Assembly (NCBI RefSeq): GCF_965208895.1
Contig: NZ_OZ242363.1
Location: 4,340,001-4,404,000 of the forward strand
Length of the DNA: 64,000 nucleotides
Origin: Poriferisodalis sp965208895
GTDB lineage: Bacteria; Actinomycetota; Acidimicrobiia; Acidimicrobiales; Poriferisodalaceae
Reading direction: 5' to 3'
This document shows, one piece after another, positions 1-9,200 of the stretch. Every line of letters begins with the position of its first letter. The first letter of the stretch is position 1. Under the pieces are notes generated by a model. That model made no database searches and was not told where the DNA came from. It saw only the letters and a program-made list of their open reading frames with translations. Both the position numbers and the translations under genes were made by a program.

Positions 1-27
1 CTCGCAGAGCGAAGAGGACTGCAACAG

Positions 28-1032
28 ATGAGCGTGCGCGTAGGCATCAACGGCTTCGGCCGTATCGGGCGCAATTTCTACCGGGCGGCCGACCGCCCCG
101 ACTGCGACATCGAGATCGTGGCGGTGAACGATCTCGGCGACACCGTCACCATGGCTCACCTGCTGAAGTACGACTCGGTGCTCGGCAATCTGCCGCACGA
201 CATCGCGGCGACCGACGGTGGCATCTCGATCGACGGCAAGGTGCTGCCGGTGCTCTCGGAGCGCAACCCGGCGGATTTGCCGTGGGTGGACTACGGCGTC
301 GACGTGGTCGTGGAGTCCACCGGCATCTTCACTTCCCGTGACAAAGCGGCGATGCATCTCGACGCCGGTGCACCGCTGGTGATCGTGTCGGCCCCGGCCT
401 CGGGCGCGGATGCCACGTTTGTCGTCGGCGTCAACGACGCCGACTTCGACCCCGAGGCGCACAAGGTGGTCTCGAATGCGAGCTGCACCACCAACTGCTT
501 CGTGCCCATGGTGCAGGTGCTTGACCAGGCGTTCGGCGTCCAACAGGGCCTGATGACGACCATCCACGCCTACACGGGCGACCAATCGCTGGTGGACGGG
601 CCGCACTCCGACCTGCGCCGGGCTCGTGCAGCAGCCGTGAACATCATCCCGACCTCGACAGGTGCCGCCCGAGCGACCGGGCTGGTGCTCCAGTCGATGG
701 CAGGCAAGCTCGACGGCACGTCGCTGCGGGTGCCGATCCCCGACGGCTCGATCACCGACTTCACCGCAACGCTGGACGCTCGCCCTAGCGTCGAGGAAGT
801 GAACGAGGCCTTCGCTGCCGCAGCGTCCAAAGGGCCGCTCGCAGGAGTGCTGGACTATTCCACCGATCCGCTGGTGAGCAGCGACATCGTGGGCAATCCG
901 GCGAGCTGCGTGTTCGACGCGGACCTGACGATGGCGATGGGCACCATGGTCAAGGTGCTCGGCTGGTACGACAACGAGTGGGGTTACTCGAACCGGCTGG
1001 TGGACTTGGTCGGCATCGCTTGCAACCGATGA
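28..1032 (+). CDS. gap: Glyceraldehyde-3-phosphate dehydrogenase, type I
   Basis: Cytosolic glycolytic enzyme that oxidises and phosphorylates glyceraldehyde-3-phosphate to 1,3-bisphosphoglycerate with NAD(P). The 334-residue product has the N-terminal Rossmann motif (VGINGFGRIGR), the active-site motif SNASCTTNC with catalytic Cys153, and the C-terminal WYDNEWGYSNR signature. Length is normal for the family. The ATG at 28 is preceded by a purine-rich AAGAGGA at 11-17. Its stop overlaps the pgk start (ATGA), so it heads the gap-pgk-tpiA operon and the two genes are probably translationally coupled. Nothing in the 27 bases before it can be called a promoter. Confidence 0.97.
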   Translation: MSVRVGINGFGRIGRNFYRAADRPDCDIEIVAVNDLGDTVTMAHLLKYDSVLGNLPHDIAATDGGISIDGKVLPVLSERNPADLPWVDYGVDVVVESTGIFTSRDKAAMHLDAGAPLVIVSAPASGADATFVVGVNDADFDPEAHKVVSNASCTTNCFVPMVQVLDQAFGVQQGLMTTIHAYTGDQSLVDGPHSDLRRARAAAVNIIPTSTGAARATGLVLQSMAGKLDGTSLRVPIPDGSITDFTATLDARPSVEEVNEAFAAAASKGPLAGVLDYSTDPLVSSDIVGNPASCVFDADLTMAMGTMVKVLGWYDNEWGYSNRLVDLVGIACNR

Positions 1033-2210
1033 GCGTCGCTGGCGGGCTGCCGACGCTTGAGGATCTCGAGCAGCGACTCGGTGGCCTCGACGGCCGGCGC
1101 ATCTTGGTTCGCTGCGACTTCAACGTCCCGCTGCGTGAAGGCGCCGACGGGCAACATGAGATCGGCGACGATCTGCGCATACGTGCGGCCCTGCCGACTC
1201 TGCGCTGGCTGACCGAACGCGGAGCGGCCGTGACCGCGTGCTCGCACCTGGGCCGTCCCGGCGGCACGCCAGATGAGCGTTTCACGCTGACACCCGTAGC
1301 GGGGCGCCTGTCGGAGTTGGCACCCGGCGTCGCGTTGGCCCAGAACCTCCGCTTCAGCCCGGGGGAGGTGGCGAACGACCCGGCCTTCGTGGATGCGCTT
1401 GTCAAAGGCGGCCCCGGTGCCCCCTTCGCAACGTCGCCATCGGGTCTGGCCCCCTTCGACGGCTACGTGAACGACGCTTTCGGTGCGAGCCATCGGTCGC
1501 ACGCATCCATCGTCGGGCCGCCGCAGCGCCTGCCGAGCGCAGCGGGCCGGTTGCTCCACCGGGAAGCCGAGGTGCTCGGCGGCCTGCGAACCGACGCCAA
1601 GCGGCCGTTTGTGGCGGTGCTGGGCGGGGCCAAAGTCAGCGACAAGCTCGGCGTGGTCGAAGCACTGCTGTCGGTGGTCGACACGCTGGTGATCGGCGGA
1701 GGCATGTGTTTCACCTTCTTGGCCGCTCTCGGGCACCCCATCGGCGAATCGCTGTGCGAGCCCGACTTCATCGAGACCTGCACGCGCCTGATGGGCAGCG
1801 GCGCCAACATCGTGCTTCCCGCCGACATCACCGCCCTCGACGCCGGCGGCACCGTGCGCCAGATGGGTCGCAGCCTGCCCGATGGCTTCCGCGGTCTCGA
1901 CATCGGCCCCGGCTCGGCAGCCGAGTTCGACGACGTCATCGCTCGTGCCCGCACCGTCTTCTGGAACGGACCGATGGGTCTGTTCGAGGACGAGCGTTTT
2001 GCAGCAGGCACGCGGGCGGTCGCTCAGTCGATGGCTGACTCGCGGGCATTCACCGTTGTCGGCGGCGGCGACAGTGCCGCAGCCGTGGCCCAGTTCGGCA
2101 TCGCCCCGTACATGGATCACATCTCGACTGGGGGAGGGGCAGGCCTCGAATTCATCGAACACGGAGATCTGCCCGGCCTCGCGGCCCTGCGAGACTCGCC
2201 GCACCAGTAG
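1029..2210 (+). CDS. pgk: Phosphoglycerate kinase
   Basis: Converts 1,3-bisphosphoglycerate plus ADP to 3-phosphoglycerate plus ATP in the cytosol. The 393-residue protein shows RRILVRCDFNVPL near the N-terminus, VLGGAKVSDKLGVVEALL in the middle, the WNGPMGLFE motif and the C-terminal nucleotide-binding GGGDSAAA and STGGGAGLE stretches. The start chosen is the ATG at 1029, which overlaps the gap stop by 4 nt. A longer frame upstream lies entirely inside gap and would add 17 unrelated residues. The segment before the conserved YVNDAFG (about residues 122-140) carries a small Gly/Pro/Ser-rich insertion compared with typical PGKs. It is the second gene of the gap-pgk-tpiA operon. Confidence 0.96.
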   Translation: MSVAGGLPTLEDLEQRLGGLDGRRILVRCDFNVPLREGADGQHEIGDDLRIRAALPTLRWLTERGAAVTACSHLGRPGGTPDERFTLTPVAGRLSELAPGVALAQNLRFSPGEVANDPAFVDALVKGGPGAPFATSPSGLAPFDGYVNDAFGASHRSHASIVGPPQRLPSAAGRLLHREAEVLGGLRTDAKRPFVAVLGGAKVSDKLGVVEALLSVVDTLVIGGGMCFTFLAALGHPIGESLCEPDFIETCTRLMGSGANIVLPADITALDAGGTVRQMGRSLPDGFRGLDIGPGSAAEFDDVIARARTVFWNGPMGLFEDERFAAGTRAVAQSMADSRAFTVVGGGDSAAAVAQFGIAPYMDHISTGGGAGLEFIEHGDLPGLAALRDSPHQ

Positions 2211-2230
2211 GTCAGTCGGGGAGAACGACG

Positions 2231-2376
2231 ATGAGCCGAACGCCTGTGATCTCGGGCATGACCCGCCGTCTCGGCGGGCAGTTGAACAGTGGGGGTAGAC
2301 GGTGAGCCGAACGCCTGTGATCTCGGGCATGACCCGCCGTCTCGGCGGGCAGTTGAACAGTGGGGGTAGACGGTGA
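2231..2376 (+). repeat. 71-bp tandem repeat duplicating the tpiA head, with coupled mini-ORFs
   Basis: Two near-perfect 71-bp units start at 2232 and 2303, and the first 25 or so bases of a third diverged unit at 2374 are the start of tpiA itself. Each unit contains a hairpin (CCCGCC-GTCTC-GGCGGG) and a purine-rich GTGGGGGT just before the next unit's start codon. Each upstream unit encodes a 24-codon peptide beginning MSRTPVISG, which mimics the TpiA N-terminus MSRTPLISG. They run 2231-2305 (ATG) and 2302-2376 (GTG), and each stop overlaps the next start (GTGA). They could be coupled leader peptides or simply debris of a local duplication. Confidence 0.8.
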
Positions 2377-3155
2377 GCCGAACGCCGCTGATCTCGGGCA
2401 ACTGGAAGATGCACCTCAATCACCTTGAGGCCATCCAGCTGTGCCAGAAGCTGAGCTACGAACTGGCGCGCCACCGCTACGACCAGGTCGAGGTGAGCCT
2501 GCACCCGCCCTTCACCGACCTGCGGAGTTGCCAGACCGTCATCGACGCCGACCGCTTGGAGTTCAAGCTCGGCGCACAGAACTGCCACGACCGGGTCAAG
2601 GGTGCCTACACCGGCGAAGTGTCTGCGTCCATGCTCGCCAAGCTCGACGTGAGCTACGTCATCGTCGGCCACAGCGAACGCCGGGCACTCTTCAACGAGA
2701 GCGACGAATTCGTCGCCGCAAGAGCCGCCGCCGTGGCGAAGCACGACATGACGCCGATCGTCTGCGTCGGCGAAACGCTCGAACAACGTGAAGCCGGCCG
2801 GGCGCAAGAAGTGGTGAGCGCGCAACTTCGAGGCAGCCTCGCCAAGCTCACCAAGGCAGGCCTCGAAAGCCTGGTCATCGCCTATGAGCCGGTATGGGCC
2901 ATTGGCACCGGCCGAAACGCATCACCTCAGGACGCTCAGGACATGTGCGCCACGGTCCGCCAGGTGGTCGATGAGCTGCGGCGAGGAAGCGGTCAGCACG
3001 TCCGCATCCAGTACGGCGGCTCTGTCAAGCCGGCCAACGCCGCGGAGTTGCTCGGCCAGCCAGACATAGATGGCGCCCTGGTTGGCGGTGCGTCTCTGGA
3101 TGCGACTCAATTCGCGCGAATAGTTCAATCCGCCGACGCGAGAGGCGTCGGGTAG
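2373..3155 (+). CDS. tpiA: Triosephosphate isomerase
   Basis: Cytosolic TIM-barrel enzyme interconverting dihydroxyacetone phosphate and glyceraldehyde-3-phosphate. The 260-residue protein has GNWKMH with Lys12, the VGHSERR motif with His100, AYEPVWAIGTG with catalytic Glu172, and the phosphate-binding YGGSVKPANA and GALVGGASL stretches. Length is typical. The GTG start at 2373 follows a GTGGGGGT ribosome-binding-like stretch and overlaps the stop of the preceding 24-codon mini-ORF. The start region is the template of the upstream 71-bp repeats. In many actinobacteria secG follows directly; here the next gene is the first giant protease gene and secG lies about 45 kb further on. Confidence 0.97.
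   Translation: MSRTPLISGNWKMHLNHLEAIQLCQKLSYELARHRYDQVEVSLHPPFTDLRSCQTVIDADRLEFKLGAQNCHDRVKGAYTGEVSASMLAKLDVSYVIVGHSERRALFNESDEFVAARAAAVAKHDMTPIVCVGETLEQREAGRAQEVVSAQLRGSLAKLTKAGLESLVIAYEPVWAIGTGRNASPQDAQDMCATVRQVVDELRRGSGQHVRIQYGGSVKPANAAELLGQPDIDGALVGGASLDATQFARIVQSADARGVG
3133..3151 (+). terminator. Stem-loop at the end of tpiA (possible terminator)
   Basis: A 7-bp perfect stem CCGACGC / GCGTCGG with a GAGAG loop covers the last codons of tpiA. There is no downstream T-tract, so it is only a candidate intrinsic terminator or mRNA-end stabiliser for the glycolytic operon. Confidence 0.35.
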
Positions 3156-3204
3156 GCGCTGTCGCGCTGGGAGGCATGACAGCTCGAAACTGTCGCCGTT
3201 TGCC

Positions 3205-3273
3205 CGGCCAGCAGCTCGGCTGATGTATTTTCGCTGCCGCAGCGACGCCGGCGGGGAGCATCGCTGCTGGCCG
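3205..3273 (+). promoter_or_regulatory. Long inverted repeat upstream of the first giant gene
   Basis: Perfect 11-bp arms CGGCCAGCAGC (3205-3215) and GCTGCTGGCCG (3263-3273) are separated by 47 bp and end 11 bp before the ATG at 3285. The interior holds the only AT-richer patch of the spacer (TGATGTATTTTC, 3221-3232), with TGTATT as a possible -10 element and TTGCCC (3200-3205) as a weak -35 at 18 bp spacing. It could be a looped operator or an mRNA hairpin. I see no ribosome-binding site before 3285. Confidence 0.4.
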
Positions 3274-3284
3274 CGTAGCGCCTA

Positions 3285-6200
3285 ATGTCAGTCGTCGTGG
3301 GCTGCGGAACGCGTGTGGGCATGGCTGGTTTGGCGTTGGCGCTGTTGGGCGGGGTGCTGGCCGGTGTGCCCGCGGCGGGCGCGTCACAGCACTCCGCGTC
3401 GGCACAGCAACCGCGGACTCCGCTCGACGCCGAGAGCGAGCCGTACAGCGCCGACCTGCACAGTGCCGAGTCGACGACGAATCGGGCGCCGTCCGCGGCA
3501 GGTGGCGAGCCCTCAACGCCTGACGGCGATCTTGCGCCGACGGAACCCGCGCCGGGTGACGGGGACGGGCTGGTTCCTGAGGACGGTTTGGCTCCTGAGG
3601 ACGGCTTGGGCGCTCCAGAGCTGGGCGAGGCGGTGCAGGAGTTGGGGGTAACGGATCTGGTGGGGCCCGACGGCGTGTGGATCATGCATGACGGCGGGCG
3701 TGAGGTGCCGCTGCGCTTGTTGGACGCGGCCGAGGTAGCGAAGCTGGGCGATGCCCGGTCGCTGGCGGCGTCTGCGGCCGCGAGCGCGTATGCGCCTGGG
3801 GTGGTCGGGAACGCGTCGGGGGCTTCGGCGTCAGGTGCCGCAGCGGCGGCGAAGCCCGACATATGGTTCGTGTCCGACACCGGGCAGCCGCATCTGTTGG
3901 TAGGCGGAGTGAACGTGCTGTTCGGTGCGCATGTGGGCAGGCCGGCGATCGAGGCGGTGTGGCGCCACCACGGCGTGGCGCCGGGACGGGTGTCGCCGCT
4001 GGGCGAGCTGCCCAACGCGTTCTTGGTGAAGACGGTGTCGGACGCCGAATCGCTGCGCCTGGCCGACGCGTTGTCGGCCGAGCCGGGTGTGGAGGCCGCG
4101 GTTCCCAATACGTTCACGCCGTTCGAGATGGGGCAGGTCTCGTCGGTCGCCTCGGAAGACTGTTCGGTCGCCTACCAGGGCTGTACCTGGCACACGGCGG
4201 ATGCGAGGAGCCGGTGCAACGCATACACCGACCCCTGGCCCGACGAGCTGTCGAGCTGCCAGTGGCACCTGGACGCGTCGGGCGACTACCGGTTTTCCCC
4301 GTATTGGGTGCCGGTGCGAGTCAGCGATCCGAGGATCGATATCAACATCGGCGATGTGTGGTCCACGACGATGGGGGCCGGGGTGACGGTGGCGGTGGTG
4401 GACACTGTCTGGAATCCGAACCACGAGGACCTCGTCGACAACGTGGACAACGCGCGGACCAAGAACATGTGTTACCACATCTACTTGGAGAGCGCGACTC
4501 ACGGCACTGCGGTTGCGGGGGTCGTGGGTGCCCGCGACAACGCGGTGGGCGGGCGCGGCGTCGCGCCCCGGGCCACGCTGGTGAACTACAACCTGTTGAA
4601 CTGCTATTCCTCGGCGAAGAGGGCCGAGGCGCTGACGCTCAACAAGGCGACGGTAGCGGTGGCCAACCACAGCTATGGCGATCGTCCTAGCCAGGGGCTC
4701 TCTCCGGCTGGCTCGATATATCAGCGGGCTTTGGAGACCAGCCTCGAGCAGGGGTTCGGCGGCAAGGGGACCTCCCATGTGACGTCAGCCGGCAACGGCC
4801 GCGACAGCACTCGTCCAGGACGCTACTGGGAGGCCTTGGAGGCATCCAACAACCATCGCGGCATGATCACGGTGTGTGCGGTGAACTCGGCGGGGATACA
4901 GGCAGATTTCTCCGAGGAGGGCCCCAGTCTTTGGGTGTGCGGGCTGGCAAGGGAGCGGGGCCAGGCGGGGATCTTGGCGCCTGTGAGCCAGAATCACTAC
5001 ACCGCCCATTTCGGCGGAACCAGCGCGGCTACGCCGATGGTGTCTGGGGTGATCGCGTTGATGCGCAGCGTGAACGCCGAGTTGACGTGGCGGGATGTGA
5101 AGGTGATCCTGGCCGACACGGCGCGCATAGTCGACGCGCAGGACTCGGGCTGGATGAGCGGCGCCCGGAAGTACAGTTCGACGGGGCCGGGGGCCGAGGT
5201 GTACTTGTTTAACTACAGGTACGGCTTCGGTTTGGTGGACGCCGAGGCCGCGGTGGCTGCCGCGGCGGGCTGGACGCTTTTGCCCCCGATGCAGACGTAC
5301 GCGGCTTCGCACACCGGCGATGTGGCGCTGCCGGGGCGCGGCGAGGAGATCGAGCTGGCCCTGGATTTGCAGACGAGCATCGATTTCACCGAGCACGTCA
5401 AGGTCACCGTCGCCGGCGACATATCGGACGTCCGCGACTACCGGTGGACGCTGGTATCCCCGTCGGGCGCCGAATCCCTCCTGGCGCCGGAAGACAGCGA
5501 CTGCAAAGCGGGCCGGTGCTCGTTGCGGGGCTCGTTCGATTTCGGGTCGTCGCGGCATCTGGGCGAGAACGCGAGGGGCACGTGGAAGCTGAGAGTCCAG
5601 CACATGCCGACCTGGCCGAACTGCGGCGATAGCCGATTCAGGTACATCGGGTACTGCGACAACAGCTACAGGGAGGTCATCAGCTCGTGGGGCGTCGAGG
5701 TGACGGGGCACACGAGCGGGCCGACGGAGCCGGTTTCTTTGTCGGTTTCGGCGGCGCGCGTCGCGGAGGGCGGGAGCGTGGATGTGGCGGTGTCGGTGGG
5801 CGGCCCGGCGCCTTCCGAGGATCTGGTGGTCCCGCTGGCGTTCGCCGGCGTGTCTGCTGAGGCGGGCGCCGACTACACAGCGCCTGCATCGATCACGGTG
5901 CCGAAGGGCTCGTCTTCGGCGACTGCGACGGTCTCTACCGCCCAGGACGTGGTGCATGAGGGGGAGGAGTCGTTCGCGGTCAGGCTGGGCGCTTTGCCGA
6001 TTGGGTACCGGCCCGCGTCGGGGTTGGTTGTGGTGTCGATCGACGACGACGATCCGCTGCCGGTGCTGTCGTTGCGCGCCGCGAGCGCGTCGGTGGCCGA
6101 GGGCGGCTCGGTGGATGTCACGGCGCGGCTCAGCGGCTTGTCGTCTGAGGATGTGACCGCCAGTCTGTCGGCGGCGGCGGTCGCGCCGGCCCAGCCTTCA

Positions 6201-9200
6201 GACGGGTGGCTGGGCTCGCCGGCTGTGTTGAGGGTCCCGGCGGGGTCGACGGCGAGTTCGGGGTCGGTGGCGTTCACGGCGTCGCAGAACGACGTGTACG
6301 AGCTGTCGGGGTCGGCGGCGAAGACGTTCGAGGTGTCCGCTGCCGCTGTCGGCGGCAACGGCGTGGCCGACCCGGCGGCGATCACGTTGAGCATCGACGA
6401 CGACGAGTCCGCCCCGGTGATTGCCATCGCCGCGGGCACTGCGGTGGCGGAGGGTTCGGCGGCGGAGTTCACCCTCACCGCCGACCCGGCACCGTCGGGT
6501 GATCTGGCGGTGAGCGTGACGGTGGCCCAGCAGGGTGCGTTCGGCGTCACAACCGGCGCGCAGACGGTCACGGTCCCCGCGTCGGGCCGTGCGGTTCTGG
6601 TTGTGACGACTGCCGACGACTCGACAGCGGAGCCCGACGGGTCGGTCACCGTGACGGTCGCCGCGGGCGCCGATTACACGCCGCCGCCGGTGCCGTCGGC
6701 GAGCGTGGCTGTGTTCGACGACGACGCTGCGAGGCTTCGGGTGTCGATCGCTGCGAGCCCAGATGTCGCGGAGGGTTCCGCGGCGGAGTTCACCCTGACT
6801 GCCGACCCGGCGCCGTCGGGTGATCTGGCGGTGAGCGTGACGGTGGCTCAGCAGGGCGCCTTTGGCGTTGTCACCGGCGTGCGGTCGGTCACGGTGCCCG
6901 CTTCGGGCAGCGTTGTGCTGTCGGTGGCGACAACAGATGACTCGTTCGGCGAGCCCGACGGGTCGGTCATCGTGATTGTGGTCGACGGTCTCGACTACGA
7001 CCTTGGCGCCAGCAGCACGGCGGCGGTCACGGTCGGCGACGATGACGGTGGCCCGGTTCCGGTGGCGGTCTCTTTGTCGGCGGCGGACGCGTCGGTGTCT
7101 GAGAACGGCGGCGCGACCGATTTCGAGATCGCTTTGAGCCGGGCGCTCAGAGCAGGCGAGACGGTCAGCGTGCCGATAACGGTGACAGGCACGCCGGGCA
7201 GCGACTGGATATTGGGCGACCCGGTCGGGCCGGGGGTGACGCGCACCGGCTACGGCAAGACCACCGCGGTGGAGTTCACTGCCGGCGGGCGCGTCGCGGT
7301 GATGCGTTTCGAGGCTGTCGACGACGACGAGACGTTTGACCGGCCCATTACGTTCTCGTTCGGCACTGGGACTACAGCGCCGACCCATGTCGGCGTCGCC
7401 GGCGGCATCACGCTCGGCGGGCCGCTCACCGTCACCATCACCGACCACGACCTCCCGCCGGTGTGCGACGGCCGCCCGACGGTGTCGGTGGCTGATGCGA
7501 GTGCGGCGCGGGGTGGGAGGTTGGTGTTCGAGTTCAGTTTGAGTTGTCGTGCGTCTGGTTCGGTGGTGGCTCACTACTACATAGCGCGCGACGGTGAGAT
7601 CGTCGGGAATACCCAAAGGGTCACTTTCGAGCCCGGCGACACGCACGCGACGGTGAGCGTGCCCACCAAGGACGCCGACACGGTGAAATTGCAGGTCGCA
7701 TGGGCCCCCGGCGCTGCGAACGCCTTCCGTGTGCCCGCGGCCATCGGCACCATCGTCACCACCTCGCCGGTGGTCAGCATCGTCGCCGGCGGCGACATCA
7801 CCGAGGGTGCCGCCGCGGCGTTCACCGTGACCGTGGTCCCTGCGCCGGCGAGCCCGATCACCATCGCCATGGACATCTCCCAAAGCGGCGACTTCGCCTA
7901 TCGGTCGGGACAGCGAACCTTGGTCTTGAGCAACAGTGCCGCGGTCTACCTCGTTGCGACCCGGGATGACGGTGTCGACGAGCCCGACGGGTCGGTCACT
8001 GCCACGCTGGTCGACGGCGCCGGCTACGACCTGGGCACCAGCAGCACGGCGACGGTCGCAGTCGCCGATGATGACGACCCGCGGCCGGTGGTCACCATCG
8101 TTGCCGGCGGCGATGTCACCGAGGGTCACAGCGCGACGTTCACCGTCACCGCGGAGCCTTCGCCGACGAGCCCGATGGCGGTCGATGTGTCGGTGTCGGC
8201 TGCCGGGGACTTCGGCGCGACGGTCGGCGCGCGGACGGTGACGATCCCGACGTCGGGGTCGGCGACCCTGTCGGTCGCGACTTCCAACGACAGCGCCGAC
8301 GAGGCCGACGGTTCGGTCACCGCCACTGTGGTGGACGGCGCCGGCTATGACCTGGGCGTTGACAAGACCGCAACGGTCGTCGTGGCCGACGACGACGACC
8401 CGCCGCCGCAGGTGGACATCACTGCTGGCTCGGGGGGCACCGAGGGCACAGATGCGGTGTTCACCATCACCGCTACGCCGCAGCCGACAGCCAACCTCGA
8501 TGTGGCCGTGGCGATCACCGCATCAGGCGATTACGGCGCCACAACCGGAACACGCACCGCGACGATCTCATCAGGCACCACCCAGGCGACCCTTACCATC
8601 GCCACGACCGACGACAGCGTCGACGAGCCCGACGGCAGCGTCACCGCGACTTTGGTCGCGGGCAGCGGCTACACCGTCGGCCCGCTGGCGTCGGAGACGG
8701 TGCAGGTTCTCGACGACGACGACCCGCCGCTGGTGATCCCCGAGGTCACCATCACCGCCTCAAGCGACGTCACCGAGGGCGCCGACGCGGTGTTCACGGT
8801 GACCGCGGACCCGGCGCCGCCGGCCGGTGTTGACGTGAGCGTCACGGTCTCGGCGGCCGGTGACTGGGGCGCCTCGGTCGGCTCGCAGACGGTGACGCTG
8901 GCCGCGAATACGCCGACGGCGACGCTGACGGTGGCCACTGCGGGCGACAGCACAGACGAGGCCGACGGGTCGATCACTGTGTCGTTGGACGCGCCGGCCG
9001 CGGACGCGGGCTACACGATCTCGGCCGTCCAGGGCACGGCCGCGGTGGGGGTGTTTGATGATGATGTGGATCCGTTGACGGTGTACATGATCTTTTTTGC
9101 GAGGTCGATCGCTGAGGACGGCGCCGGCGATGACAATCAGGCGCATCTGAGGATCGCCCCGACGCGTGCTTTGCGGTCTTGGGAGACGCTCACGGTGCCG

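Noticed and set aside
984..2825. Long minus-strand open frame across pgk and tpiA
   Set aside because: It lies antisense to two clear glycolytic genes and has no recognisable domain.
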